This document shows, piece after piece, positions 34,438 through 47,004 of a stretch of DNA of 64,000 nucleotides (the stretch's first letter is position 1; every line of letters starts with the position of its first letter). The position numbers and the translations under genes are program-made. Source of the stretch: Celoporthe dispersa. Its lineage: Eukaryota > Ascomycota > Sordariomycetes > Diaporthales > Cryphonectriaceae. The stretch is from positions 372,001 to 436,000 of the forward strand of contig WAID01000012.1 of the NCBI GenBank assembly GCA_016584495.1, given 5' to 3'. A model generated the notes under the pieces. It made no database searches. It saw nothing but the letters and a program-made list of their open reading frames with translations, and was not told the origin of the DNA.

Positions 34438-37139
34438 CTACCGCTTCGCCTTGGCCTTCCTCCTCAGCGCCCGAACCTCCTTCTTCATCCTGGCATCCAC
34501 CATCTTGTATCGTCCCTTGACGCCGGACGGCCTTCCCTTACCCTTGTTCGCGCCCCTGGCGACAACCACCTTGACCGGCGGCCGCTTGGTCTTCTTGCTC
34601 GCCTTGGACAGCAGCTTGGCTATGCTGTCGGCCTTCTCCCTCTCCGTCATGCCCTCCGAGGCCGCCAGCACGTCGCTCTTCTTCTTGAGCTTCTCCAGCC
34701 TGTCCGCGGCCCGCTGCTTCTTGCGCGCCTTGGCCTCGCGCACCTTCTTGATGGGCCGCGCGTTGAGGGCGCGCATCTTCTCCTTGATCGCCTGTGCTGC
34801 CGCCTTGGTGATCGGCTTTTGCTGCTTGTCGTGCCTGGACTCGTCCTCCATGAACCACTCTGGGAGGCCGTCCCGGTCCCGGAAGGCGTGCCTGTTGAAG
34901 CCGTCGTCCATCAGGTCGTGGCTGGACTTCTTCCCTGTGGCGAGCTCGTGGGCGAGGGTCATCGCTTCAGCGGTAATGATATCGATTTCTGTAATATGAT
35001 GGTCAGCAATGCAGCCCCCCCCCCCCCAGAAAGCTTGTCCTGAGAAAAGAAGAGAAAAAGAGAAAATAGTTGTGCTCTTCTCACCTGGCCTGTTGTCCTT
35101 CTTCTTTCGTCTCTCTTCTTCCTCCCAGTCACTTTCATCGTCGTCTCCCGCGTCCGTTTTTGGGGCCTTGACAAACTTGATGTCCTCCTCCGCCTCCTCA
35201 TCGTCATCACTAGGTGCATCGACTGCTACTGCACGGCCGTTTTGTTTCGATACCTTGGGCAGGTCGTCCTCGGATGAAATCTCGTCGACCTCCATCACCT
35301 CGACTTCTTCCACCCCGCTAACGTCGTCTTCTGGCTCGTCTAGGAGGCCATCAATATCCTGAAAGATGTCCTGGTTGAAGAAGGCTCTCGCTCGCTTCGA
35401 CAATCCTGAAGAATCTGCCTGGTCGTTATCCAGGTCCGTTAGCAAGGACTTCCGAGGCAAGCCATCCTCGCCGTCTGAGTCCTCGTCACTGTCTTCCTCG
35501 AGCTGGCTCTCGTTGTCGCTAGCAGCCTGCTCGTCTCCGGAGACGCCCTCCCACTCGTCGTCGTCGTGTTCCTTGCGTGCTCTCTTGGCGCGGTACTTTG
35601 CATCCGTAGCCGACTTTCTCTCCTTGTACGCGTCGTACATGTTGTCCAGCTCCCGCTCCAGCCTGTCCTCAGCCTCATCGCTCTCATCCCCGGACCCGGC
35701 ATCGACTACCTCCTTTTTGTTCGTGTCCTTCTCATGAACCTTGACCATCTTGCCCTTGGCGATCCTTCCCAGGGTGCCGCCCGCCTTATCGATGGCCTTG
35801 AGTTGAAACATGGCATCCTCGCCCATCGGGCCCTGCTGCTCCATGCCGATGTCCATGGGTGCGGTCATGTTGAGCTGCATCCGAACGATGTCCTTCTGCC
35901 TCTGTTCGTTTTCCTTCCTCCTGTCCTTCTTCTTCCTGGAGTCCTCCCTGTCCTTGAGGGCCTGCAGCTCCTCCTGGATCCTCATCTCCTCGTCCATGGA
36001 CTCGACCGCAGCAGTCTCCTCCACCACCTCCGGCTGGGCGGCCTTCTTTGTCGGGAAGCCAAAGATCTCACGGACCCTGAGACGCCACTTCAGCAGGATC
36101 TTGAACTCCTTACGACCCAGCACCTTCAAGTCCTCGCAGCACCTCCGGATCTCGTCCGTAGTCTCGGGTAGCTTATCGAGCGCGGCAAGGGCCACGTCTC
36201 CATTCCGGGCCTGGTCGAAGTGCAGCTTGTTGGTGCTCCCGAGTATGGCGATCGGATCGGTAGTCTGGATGAACTCGCTCGCGGGGATCTCCTTGAACTG
36301 GGTCCAGTCTCCCTCCTCATAACCATCTCTCTTCCTCTTCTTGATCTCGGGGTTGTACACCTTGGCCTCGTTGTTCGGGGTCGGGGCAGCAAGCTCTTCG
36401 AACACGGCGCGCGGGTCGAGGAACTTGGGGTCGATGCGCTTGGGCGCCTTGAAGCCGCGGCAGACGACAAAGATCTCGGCAGACACGTTTCGGGAGGACG
36501 GGGGCTTGGTGGCCTCGACCTTTGTGAAGAGCTGGTTGAACACCCAGAGCAGCGAGTTGTAGTCCTTGGACCGGAAGACCTTGGTGACAAAGGTCCCGCC
36601 CTCGACGAGGAAGTCCGTGGCCAGCTTCATGGCCTGCAGGGCCAGCTCGGCCTGGTTGAAGGAGTCCTGGACCCATGCGGTACCGACATTGGGCGCGCCA
36701 TCGTGGAGGACCGTATCGGCCTTCCAGGTCTTGAGATGCTTCCTGATCGTGGCGCGACACTGCTCGGTGGTAATATCGCTCTGGAAGGTGATGACCTTGG
36801 GGATAGGCTTGATGGGAGCGAGATCGACACCGACGATGAGGCTGTTCACGGGCATGACCTCGGCTGCGACTTGACACCACGACTGTGCTCGACCGGTCAG
36901 ACAGAGGGCGGGTGGGGAGGTAGAGACAGGAAGGAGGAGGAGGAGGAGGAGGAGGAGGGGTGAGAACATACTCCTGGCGCCGCGCAGAGATCCAGCAGGA
37001 CCTTGCTCTTCTCGAGGAAGCCATATTTCTTGTTGAGCTGGATGAGCTTGAAGGCGGCACGAGCTCTGTAGCCCTTCTCCTTTGCGAGTTTGTACCACTT
37101 GTCGAGACGACCCTTGCCGTGTTTCTTCTGGATCGCCAT
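34438..37139 (-). CDS. SPB1: Ribosomal RNA 2'-O-methyltransferase SPB1 (FtsJ-like)
   Basis: Nucleolar enzyme that methylates the A-loop guanosine of 25S rRNA in 60S precursors. Exons complement(34438-34988, 35085-36882, 36972-37139) give 838 residues, close to the yeast length. Intron donors are GTATGT and GTGAGA. N-terminus KKHGKGRLDKWY, then YRARAAFKLIQL; the SAM-binding motif DLCAAPGSWCQVA is split by intron 1, and VGVDLAPI follows. DTVLHDGAPNVG and the GGTFVTKVFRSKDY segment complete the FtsJ fold. Central acidic Asp/Glu tracts and a long Lys/Arg-rich C-terminal helix with the Spb1 C-terminal domain (ITAEAMTLAHELATG, ending RRKAKAKR) match the family. It is head-to-head with the CDT2-like gene, 980 bases apart. 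Confidence 0.96.
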
Positions 37140-38119
37140 GGTGGAAGGGGGGGAGGGGGAGGGGAGCGCTGCGCTGCGAGAGGGGGGACGGTCCAGAGGT
37201 GTGGTGCGCAGCGGTTTCTGTTTCTTTATTTTCTCCTTCTCGTAGAAGTGATCCAAGTACCCTCAGCAAGCAGGGCTACACACAAGTCCTTGGAAATTTC
37301 GAGCGATAAGATAAGACCTTTTTTTCTTTCTTTTTCTTTCTAACTGCAGGGATGATCATGTCTTATGCTTAGTCTCAGTACAGGGGTGCCTCGGCCGGGA
37401 AGACCTGGCTAGCGGGCTACCACAGCTGCCCAGGTACTGTAGCACGTAGTGCCTCAAGTGGTGCACTAACAGTGCGGTGCCTATAGTAAGAGCGAGTTTG
37501 TGCTATGGCTAGTACAGTACTGCACCCAAAGTACCCTTGTCGGGTTCCTTCCAGATTTAGCGGGTACAGCCGAATTGGTGACGGTGATTGGCGAAGAAGG
37601 TGCACTGCAGTCCCATTTACACGGTACGCGTTCCTCTCCTGCAACCTGTGGCGTGCTATGCGCGTCGTGATGACCACGGCCCAGCCAACCAGGCGTCTCT
37701 TTATAGCTTGGCCAGAATCCTGTCAACGAACTTCACACGAGTCCCAGATCCGCCCTCGGTGACCTCACGTTCCCTGGACTGGTCCTCTATCTTCCCCTCC
37801 CACCCTCCTTTCTCTCTCTCTATCTCGTCGCGTCGTAAATCACGGACCCGTTTTCATCATCGTCTCTCAAACCTCTCAACCTTGGTCTCGTGCCAATCAC
37901 GAACGAAGCGCGGCACTTTCCAAGTACTGACGTCCTCCTTCCCTCTCTTCCTCTTGTCCCATCTCTCTGCCTTGCTGGACAGGACGGTACAGTACCGCGC
38001 CCTCACGAGATCACGATTCAGAAGGCCGGGCCAGCTCGAGCGAGGCTTCTCCGCAAGAAGCAGCAGGAGAAGGGCGGGGGAAAAGAAAGAAAAGGGCAGA
38101 AAAAGGAACAAGGGTGGTC
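37140..38119. other. Bidirectional promoter region of SPB1 and the CDT2-like gene
   Basis: 980 bases between divergent starts. CT-rich stretches on the CDT2 side and a G/A-rich purine stretch just upstream of the SPB1 ATG. No other gene. Confidence 0.6.
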
Positions 38120-40613
38120 ATGGCTGGGGAAGATGGTCCAGCAGAACCACCACCAGTCCGCTGCAGCCCAAGACTCCACAATGCCACGATCCCCAGCGAT
38201 ACCACGCCTCTGTCACCACCTCGACGGCATATCAAACAGAAGAAAGCACCGTCCATAACGCCAAGGAAGTTCAACGCCTTCTTCGCTCGCCGAAATACCC
38301 GCTCCAAAACCGCCTCGGGCTCCATCGATGAGACCACCCGCGCCTTGGGAGCCATCACCGGCTCGGCTATTAACGGACGCCAGCGCCAGATCAAGGACTC
38401 TCCCATTCCCTTCAAGCAGCCCCTGCGCAGGTCCAAGGGCGGCGGGTCTCACGGTGACGAGAACGGGGCCGAGACGCCCAGGCAGGCCAAGCGACGCAAG
38501 ACAGGTCACCACACCCCTCCCGAATCCTCACCTCTGAGGCCACCACCTACGGCCTTCCTTCAGTCCTCTCCTTGTGCCCGGGATGACAGCACAGAAGACA
38601 GGCCGCCCAGGTCAGCGCTTCTCAGCCCCCTCCAGTCTCTCCCGGCCAGCAGCCAGGCGACGGAGGACATTTCCGACTTCGAGTGCGACTACTCTAACGC
38701 GGATGACGATGACGACGACGACGATGATGATGATGACATCGACGGCGAGGGCGAGGGCTATCACGAGCCACCAAGGCGCCTCACTCAGCTCACCCACCGG
38801 GGCATGGCCGCGCACTTCCTCCAGCGCCAGCTCGGCGGCATGCCGCGCGGAGGGCGCTCCTATCTCTCCACGCCCACCTCTGACTGGCGCTCAGAGACGG
38901 CCGCCTTCCACTCTGGCCCGCAGGACATTCATTATTCCACTAGCCACGATGGTCACCCACGGTGCATTCCCTTCTGCGCCGCAGCATGCAACAACAGCAG
39001 CCTGGTCGCGATTGGAGACGAGGAGGGCCGCGTGCGCATGCTCGACACCTCGCCCTCGACCAAGTTCGATAGGATCCACCTGTGCTTCCAGTCTCACAAC
39101 AACGCCATCATCGACCTAGCCTTCTCCCCCGATGATACCCGCATCGCCACCGCGTCGGGCGACCAGACGGGCAAGGTGATCGACATGATGACCCAGGCGC
39201 CCATCTCGGTATTAGGCCAGCACACTGCCTCGCTCAAGCAGGTCCGCTTCCAACCCGGTCGCGGGGGCGGCCATGTCCTTACCACGTCCTCCCGCGACGG
39301 GAGCATCCAGATTTGGGACCTCCGGTGCCATGGCGGCCCAATCTATGACTCCATCACGCTTGAGAGGGACGCCGGACTACGGTACACCACACCGAGGCAT
39401 ATCACCTCGGGCTGCGCGGTGAACTCCTTCTTCGGCGCACACGAGGTCATGCCGCGCCACCAGACCCGCTCCGTCGCTGGCCTGAGCACCAGCGTGCTGG
39501 GCACGACCACGACCACGGCCACGGACCACGCAGACGTCGCGTTCAGAGGAGAGGTGCCCGGGCGCCTCAGCGACGTGTCTGTCACGGCCATCCACTGGCT
39601 ACCCCCCGGGCGTGAGCACCTGCTCCTATCAGCCTGCGAGGCCGACGCGAGCATCAAGCTCTGGGACATCCGCACCATCCACACCTCCCGCTCCCACCGC
39701 GCGCCCGTGCCTGTGGGCTACACGGCGCCCCCGACCAGCCACACCAATTGGCGGCACTTTGGCGTCTCCAGCCTGTCGCTCTCCAGCGACGCGAGTCGGC
39801 TCTACGCCCTCTGCAAGGACAACACCGTGTACGCCTACTCCACCTCCCACATGGTCCTAGGCCCGCCGCCTTCCGGGGGCACGGGCGGCCATAGCTTCGC
39901 CTCGTCTAGGAAGCCGAAGCACGCCCCCGCCGAACAGATGTCCGGGCCCCTGTACGGATTCCGACACGATAACTTCCACGCGACGAGCTTCTATGTCAAG
40001 TCCTCCCTGCGGCCCGCCCAGGACGGCAGGAGTGAGCTGCTGGCCGTCGGCAGCGCGGACGGGACGCCTATCCTGTTCCCCACGGACGAGAGGTACTTCA
40101 GGAGCGCTATTGAGGCTGGGAGGATTAACAGCCAGAACGGCCCCGACGCCACATTCACCACTACTGCCGCTACCAAGACCACGCCCTCTACCACCACCAC
40201 CACCACCTCCTCCTTATCATCCTCGTGCTCGTCCGCTACCGGCACGATCCCTGGATCTCGCAGCACGCGCCCCTCCATGCGGTTGACCAGCGCGGACCGT
40301 AGGTCCAGCATCGCCTCCCCATGGCAACCCGCGAGCCTCGGTCCGGGATCATGATATCCCCATTATCCGATCGGTCGGCGGTGTCAGCTACGGTACGCCG
40401 CTAGTACGCGGCCACGGCAAGGAGGTCGGCGCGCTGGCGTGGGCTCGCGGCGGCAGCCTGGTCACCGTCAGCGACGACTACCTCATACGGTGCTGGCGGG
40501 AGGACGACGGCGGCGCCAAGGCGAGGGACCTGCGGGTGAACGGCGAGACTGAGGGGCGCAGGTGGGCTCGCGGATGGGCTGCAGTAGACGAATATTGGGA
40601 TGAGGATGAGTAG
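38120..40613 (+). CDS. CDT2: CDT2-like WD40 substrate receptor of the CRL4 ubiquitin ligase, one apparent indel
   Basis: Expected to recruit chromatin-bound substrates to the DDB1-Cul4 ubiquitin ligase in S phase or after DNA damage. Start at the ATG of MAGEDGPAEP. The N-terminal 250 residues are disordered and basic with a Pro/Ser-rich part and an Asp run (about 194-206). WD40 repeats follow: GDEEGRVRML, AFSPDDTRIATASGDQ, TSSRDGSIQIWDLR and ACEADASIKLWDIR, including two WDxR motifs typical of DDB1-binding receptors. The frame shifts between about 40303 and 40354, probably in the C run of CCTCCCC. The restored frame gives a last repeat (LVRGHGKEVGALAW, VTVSDDYLIRCWRED) and an acidic end, for about 830 residues. 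Without it the protein would lose its last blade. Confidence 0.85.
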
Positions 40614-41345
40614 TGGTTCGGGGTGTGGGTTGATTTATCACAGCATGTGGCCCGGCTTGGGTTTGGATTTGGGTTTGGGTTTAGGCTTAAACAAGCTGAC
40701 CGAAGGAGCCATCAAGAGAGAGGGAGGCTTGCTGTGGGTTTTGCGAACAATGAACATCCTTTTTTTTTCCCCCTTTGTTTTTTCCTTTTTTTTTTTTTTT
40801 TTTGTATACATCCTGCTGCTGCATACATTAGCGATTCCAGGACTACAGGAGAGAAGAGTTTGGAGGATGACGTACGGCGTATTGGGGGTCCAGTTGGGAT
40901 TTGTCTCACAATGCATCAACTTAGCCAGCAGAAGCCAGTAGGCAGACAAGCTGCACACATGTCGGGTGTTTGCTCAATGGCACAAATGATTGTATGAATT
41001 GTTGAGGTTCAAGTACTCATCATTTTTATCCTTAAGGATCTAGCCTACCTGTCAGATAAAGTCCACAGCAGGAGCACTGCCATTTATTGTCATGCAAAGT
41101 ATGCTTTCATTCTCAATCTATAGGTGAGTCTCTAAGACTGTCCAGACAGCCCATCATTATCATCTTGAACAAGAAAAAAAAAAGGGGGGGAGGGGGAAGG
41201 GGTATCTTTTTAGTCCTATTCTTCCTTTGCTTGATCCTGATTAACGCCAATCTTTCCCGCTTGAGTTTATATGCATGATGCCATCCATTATCCAGTATCA
41301 TCAGTGTAAGATGCGCTCGCAGTTCATGCAGGATCCTTTCTCTAG
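40614..41345. other. Convergent intergenic region
   Basis: Contains a telomere-like GGGTTT stretch (about 40657-40685), a T run (about 40786-40803) and an A/G run near 41168-41200. No gene supported. Confidence 0.6.
40657..40685. repeat. Telomere-like GGGTTT repeat
   Basis: Four to five imperfect units (GGGTTT, GGATTT, GGGTTTA) just after the CDT2-like stop codon. Short and non-terminal. Confidence 0.5.
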
Positions 41346-42942
41346 TCACAAATCATCCGGCCTGACCACCCAGTCTGACTGTCGTCGCACGTAAAGGTAC
41401 GCCGTAACCATCATCGCGACGCCTATGAGCACGACAACTTTCGAGATGGCAGCATAGAGAGCATAGTCTGGGCCACCCTCTTTGTGTGACACTGGAAGTG
41501 ATGGCGGCATTGCCTTCCTGGCCATAAGGTGCGTGCGGCTCATGGGACAGCGCTCAACGTCCGCGCTGGCGCGGTCAAAAGTAGCGCCGTCGAAGCCATG
41601 TGGGTTCCACTTCTCGTGATCGCCGCGCCTGAGCGATCTGTCGGGGTCTGGAACGTGTGTATCGTAACGGATTGTCCGGAAGCCCTCGCCGGGGACGACG
41701 GCGTCGTGGGCAAGACTGGACTCACCCCTGTGCAGCTTGAGTTCGGGCTGGGCACCCTTAGATTCGCCTGGATTTTCAGATACCGATGAAGGCCTCGAGA
41801 GCCCGGGAGGACGAGAGCCGGCGAAGTTGCTTGTGGGCGTGGGATCGGCCGCTGTGTCCAGGCTCGAGCTGCCACTCGACTTCTGCCGGCCCCCCAACAA
41901 CCTTCCCTTCGCGATGGCGATGCTGTCTCGCAGCCGGGAGCCTATATTTGAAACCCTTGAGGAGTAGGCTGGCAGGTGAGGGGGCCTTCTGCCCACCGGT
42001 GCTCTGCGCTCGGGGGGTTCTGAATATCACATCTAGTTGTCCTACCACCCCCTCTAGATGATGAAAGATAGCCGCAGATTCCTCGACAATATCCTGCCTC
42101 TCCGGCTCGGCCAGCAGCTGCTCGGCCTGGGTAAATCGTGCCTTGAACTCTGCCTTCAGCTCCTTACACTGCTGGCGAGGGTTTTCGCCAAGCGGGGGAT
42201 CGAAGTCGAGGAAATCGAGCGGGATCTGAACGAATGAGTCGTCATCGAACGTGTCTGGGCGCTCGCGCCAGGCGGAGGAGGCATGCTGCGGTCTACACCC
42301 GACCATGTGCGGCCTGATCGGTGTGGGCGTCTCATGCCAGAACTGTGGTCTCAAGCACAGCAGTTCGGTCCTGATGTAGGATCCACCAGATAGTAGGGCT
42401 AGGTAGAGGGAGTAGGCGTACGCCAGCAGGAGATGTGGCTTGGCGATGACCGAGTCTCGGATGTGGAGCGTGAACTTTCCTAGCTGACCCGAAGTGCCAG
42501 CAGACCTGATCTGCTCGTCAATAACATGAGCCGGCCAGCCCGTCATGGCCCGGATATCTGCCTTGACCCGGTCCGCCCGCACCATGTTGGGCCAGTAAGC
42601 CTCTTCGAGGACCTGCCGGGTCCTCTCGGTAATCTGAGGGGTCTCATCATGCTGGCACGGATCGGCGCTGAAGGGAAAGGCGTAAGGCACGGGCGTGATG
42701 TCTGAGTGAACGCCCAAGACGCTCTGCCAGAGAGACTCGAAGGCGATGTAGACGGCACCGATGTGGATGAGGCCGGTGATATAGGTCGAGGGGTTGCTGG
42801 TGTAGGGAGGCACAGCCCTGGGCATGCGATCGAGGATAAGCCTGTTAATCTTGGTATGACTCGAGGCTATCGCCACATTGATCTGGTGTGCCAGGGACCG
42901 TGGATCCCCATCCGAAGCGGATGAGAAGTTGTCGCCTGCCAT
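41346..42942 (-). CDS. Heme oxygenase-like protein with C-terminal membrane anchor, one apparent indel
   Basis: Resembles fungal heme-oxygenase-like (multi-helical) proteins, the family that includes ER-anchored heme oxygenase. N-terminal SLAHQINVAIASSHTKINRL contains a candidate haem-ligand His (about residue 29), followed by LIHIGAVYIAFESLW and other amphipathic helices. The frame changes between about 41900 and 41960; removing one C in GGCTCCCGG joins KGFKYRL to RLRDSIAIAKGRLL. The corrected protein is about 531 residues, ending in a single hydrophobic segment (VVVLIGVAMMVTAYLYV) and a short polar tail, as in a tail-anchored protein facing the cytosol. Whether it degrades haem is not shown by the sequence. 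Confidence 0.75.
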
Positions 42943-45395
42943 ATGATGGGTCGAAATCTCAAATCAAACCCGCTCGATGTGAAGGCCCGGGAGTGCTTTG
43001 CTTGAAGCTGGTGGTGGGCCGAGGAGAGTCTCGGGGGTGTCATGCGGCCGCGGTACTTTGTAGAACGCAGGGGACAGACGAGAAATGTATGATGATCCGT
43101 TTACGACGGGAGAAAAACGTTGGAGGCCAGTGGCACCGCTCACAAGTCTCGTGCGAATGGTGATGGTCTTGTCGGGCTGCTGATGACTGGGCAATCTAAC
43201 CGATCCTCGTAGTCGAGAGCAAGTACCAAGCAGGGTGGATGTTAATTATAGGACGGATATTCCCTTGAGGTTCTTGTCCGGGACAAGAAGAAGAACAAGG
43301 TGACAAGACGGGGTCATTGAGGTGTCGGAAAAAGGGTCCACGAGTTCGGTGGCCAGTGGGTCGGGGTGTGAATGATTGATAGTTGATGATGATCTAGGCA
43401 GGTCTCAACGCAGCAGAGTAAGATTGTCTCTAGTAGGTCATGATGCAAAAGAAAAGAACACCAGAAAGGGAGGAGACGGAGAAGTGAATCAACGACAGGC
43501 GTTGGGAGAACAGATTCCGGACAAGGTGGGAAGAGAATGGCTCCGTGAGCGAATGTCTTCGGGTAAAGGAGCGTTGCCCTAGGAGCGTTCGGTCATGAAT
43601 TTCCAAGAATAAAGAGGAGCAGGCAAGACCGGGGGGAGAGAGGAGAGGAGAAGGAGAATGGACATGTGGAGAGGGGGAAAAAAGAAAGGAATACAGGTGT
43701 GAAGACCCATCAGAGCAGTCACGAGAGGAGAAGTAGCGGGAGGAGGAGGACGACGACGACAGCAGAGGAAGGCTCAGGGCATTTCGCGCGCGTCATGCTC
43801 CCGGAGAAGCCCAACGGAAATGGAAATTGATCATGGATGAATGAATATCGGACTCTAAGCGCGCCTCTTTCTGCCCCTTCCCTGTTGACCAGTGAGTGAC
43901 CTAGAAGTAGTACCATGGCAAGCATGGAACCATGCTCCTTCCTGTGTCTGTATCGGCCTGGCTAGACCCCGGTGGGTCTAGCATGGGAACAAAACAGCTT
44001 TCAGAAGCCAACGCCATTGTGGTGTATTTTTTTTCGGGGCCACTAGCAGCAGCATGAACGAGGCCTGCCAGGAACCGGTGAGGTCGTCCTCCAAGAAAAG
44101 CAAAAAGAAAAAGGGGGGAAAAAAGAGAAAAGAAAAAAAGAAAGAAGGAAAAAAAAACACTTGGACGCTGGAGGGGATTTCTATTGGGAGAAATAATGAA
44201 GCGTGTCAAGGCCTAGAAGGAGGGAGGCAAAACAAGAACAGGACACAAGCTATGCGCTTGGTGCTGGTACGACAAGATAATGTGTGTCGAGTGGCGATGA
44301 AGATCACACATGTACATAGCAGTACAGCATATGGCTGCCTCTTTCTCAATTTTGCCATCCTGCCACATCAGGAAAGGCATAGTACATAGTACATAGACTT
44401 ATAGTACTTGAGTACATAGTGCCATGACGCTATGGATACTCCCTGCCAGGACTTTCTGGTCCGGACAGAGAGGCCCCATCCGACCTTACAGAGCCCTCCC
44501 CCGCTCAGCTGTGCCACATGTGGCACTGTACCATAGCACCATGGCAAAGTATGATAAAATGGTTGGGCTTGGTCTCTCCTCAGAGTGTTGTTACCATATA
44601 GTATTGTTATTATGGCAGAACCCACTAACCACCACTGCTATGTACGCAACGGTACGTACTTGTGTGCACACGCATGCATGAACAAGTGATCACCTGGAGA
44701 CCCACCTTGGCACCTGTGGACAGCTCTTTATCTCCTGCTTACATCCGAGCCAGGAATAGCAGAAGAGAGGCCTTGATGTTCTCACATGCCACTATCGTCA
44801 CTCTAATCCTCTATGGTGGAAGAACTCGCAAGGACCTGTTTCGTCTTTTTTTTTAGAAAAAAATCCTCTATTTTGATAAGAAAAGAAAAAAAAAGAAAAA
44901 AAAAAAGAAATGAGGGCAGGCTAGGAGAGATTGGGATTCTTTCTTTAACTTGATATAGCACACACTCCCACCCATTATTACATGACATCCGAACACGGTA
45001 CAAAGAACCTTGAGGCCGCAATACTGCTATTGAAATCCTCCCATGTCTTGACACCTGTTCAACCTTTGAAACGGAGGAAGGAAACGACGACTCTGTGTCG
45101 TCGTCATTTAGACATCACCCCTCCACCCTACTGGAGTTGCAGAGTTAATTTTCAAAACTGACGAGACTCGCTAAATTCCTTCTAGATACCCTCCCTACCT
45201 ACGCCTATGCTCAAAAATTCGTACACAAGTAGCTCACGAGTCCTCACGCTGCCTCTTCTTATCATTGTGTATGTACATGCAATGTACATTGGCAACATGC
45301 CTTCCTGGAACCTCGTATCTACTGCCAAATATCCAACTCTTACATGAAAAGAGAAGGGAAAAAAAGACCTCTCATCTCAGCTCGCAGCAAGAATG
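42943..45395. other. Intergenic region, 2.45 kb
   Basis: Promoter side of the heme-oxygenase-like gene and 3' side of the transporter gene. Purine-rich stretches, A/G runs (44095-44160, 44876-44910) and GTACATA-like repeats (44380-44425). Short open frames only; none supported. Confidence 0.55.
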
Positions 45396-47004
45396 TCATG
45401 GGTCGTCTTCACCCTTTTCACCCCCCTCTGCGCTCTCGTGGTTGATGAACAGGAAGGACATGAGCACGATCCCCGCGCCTACCCAGTAGATCCAGCTCGA
45501 GTACTGTGCGTACTGGATCATCTCGCCGATCAGGGACAGGGGGGATGGTGAGAGACAGGCCGACGGTGACGACGAGGGGTGTCGTGAGCAGCATGGCGTA
45601 GGCCCAGGACATGTCGCTGATGAAGGAGGAGACCGAGTTGAGCTGGCCCAAGGCACACACGGTCAGCAACAGCAGCCTGCGGAGAGAAGAAGAAAAGGAG
45701 AGCACAACCACTCACCACGATGATCCCCCACACCTTACCCGTGGGCGGCCACTCGAACGGCTCGATCCCCGTCCAGTGCAGCAGGAAGAAGCCCGGCCAC
45801 AGCAGGAGCAGGTTCAGCACGCCGACCAGCCCAAAGAAGAGCGGCATGTTGACCCTGTCCTCGTCGCCCACCCGCCTCTTCATGACCGTGACGTAGAGCC
45901 CGTACACGATGGCGCTGAAGAAGGCCATGCCGTCGCCGATGGCGATGCTGGCCTGGCTCTTGTGCGGGAAGTTGCCCCGGTCCCCGTCGCTGATTCCGCT
46001 CAGGTCCACCGTCGAGATCAGCACCACGCCCGCCAGGCTCGCCAGCACGCCCACCAGCTTCCGCAGCGAGAACGTCTCCACCCTCATGACCGCGCAGAAC
46101 ACCAGCGTCCACACGCTGCTGGTCGACGTGAGGATGGTCACGCTCCCCACCGAGGTGTACTCCAGGCACGCCGACGCAAAGTAGTTGGCGCAGAACCACA
46201 ACATACAGAACTCGAGGCTCAGCACCGCCGTCTCCCGCAGCGAGAGCTTCTGCTTCCTCTCCCTGCCGGCCCCGCCGTCTCCTCCTCCTCCGTCTTCTTC
46301 CCCTGTGTCATCGATGCCGAACGTGCTGCTGCTAGAGCCAGCCTCACCCCTCTCTTCCACATCGTCCGGCAGCAGGTCGTCGTCGTATTCGTCATCATAG
46401 TCGTCCCCCGCGCCGCTGCTGCTGAGCAGGCCGTGCTGCTCCTCGTCGGGGGGACTTGACGGCGCCGGCGTGGGCGGCCGGGCGGCCCAGCAGCGAGACG
46501 CTCCCTCCCCCTGGTCCGGCTACTACCACCGCCGTGGCGATGGGAGGAGGAGAGGCGCTCGTGGTCCCGCACCAGCGCGCGCAGTTCCCTCCTCACGCCC
46601 TCGATGCCATGCCGCGCGACGAAGCGCACGAGCATGGGCAGCAGGCTGATGGCAAACACGCTCGTGTTGATATACACGACGAAGAAGGGCTTGTCGTAGG
46701 TGTGGTCCGAGAAGATGTAGCTGGCGAGGAAGTTGGACGTCGTCCAAAGGAACACGGTCAGCAGCAGGAGGGCGATGCCCAGCGTCCGCCTGGCCACGCC
46801 GCCCAGCCCGAGGCGTGCCTTCAGCGCGTGTATGCCCGTCTGCGGGGACGATGCCGCTCCAGCGCTGCGGAGCGAGACCATCGACGAGGAGAGGTGCGTC
46901 TGGGCGTTGTAGCTCGAGATGGAGATGGAGCGCTGCCGGGGCCCGCGGTCAGCAGGGCCCGGGGCCATCTCTGCTGTGCCCGCTAGGGGCTCGAGGGGCG
47001 CCAT
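45396..47004 (-). CDS. EamA/SLC35F-type membrane transporter, apparent indels
   Basis: Multi-pass transporter of the drug/metabolite superfamily, related to fungal vacuolar or Golgi SLC35F-like proteins; substrate unknown. Exons complement(45396-45642, 45716-47004) with a 73-nt intron (GTGAGTGG donor, GCTGACC branch, GGCCAG acceptor). Hydrophobic helices: LGIALLLLTVFLWTTSNFL, FFVVYINTSVFAISLLP, LWFCANYFASACLEYTSVG, LVGVLASLAGVVLISTV, LFFGLVGVLNLLLLWPGF, SWAYAMLLTTPLVVTVGL and YWVGAGIVLMSFLFI. The large acidic loop between helices 2 and 3 requires a frame change (between about 46430 and 46510, in GGGGG and CCCCCC runs). The end requires removing one C in a run of six at about 45540. About 511 residues once corrected. 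The intron choice gives a continuous conserved helix (IIV joined to LNSVSSFISD). Confidence 0.8.
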
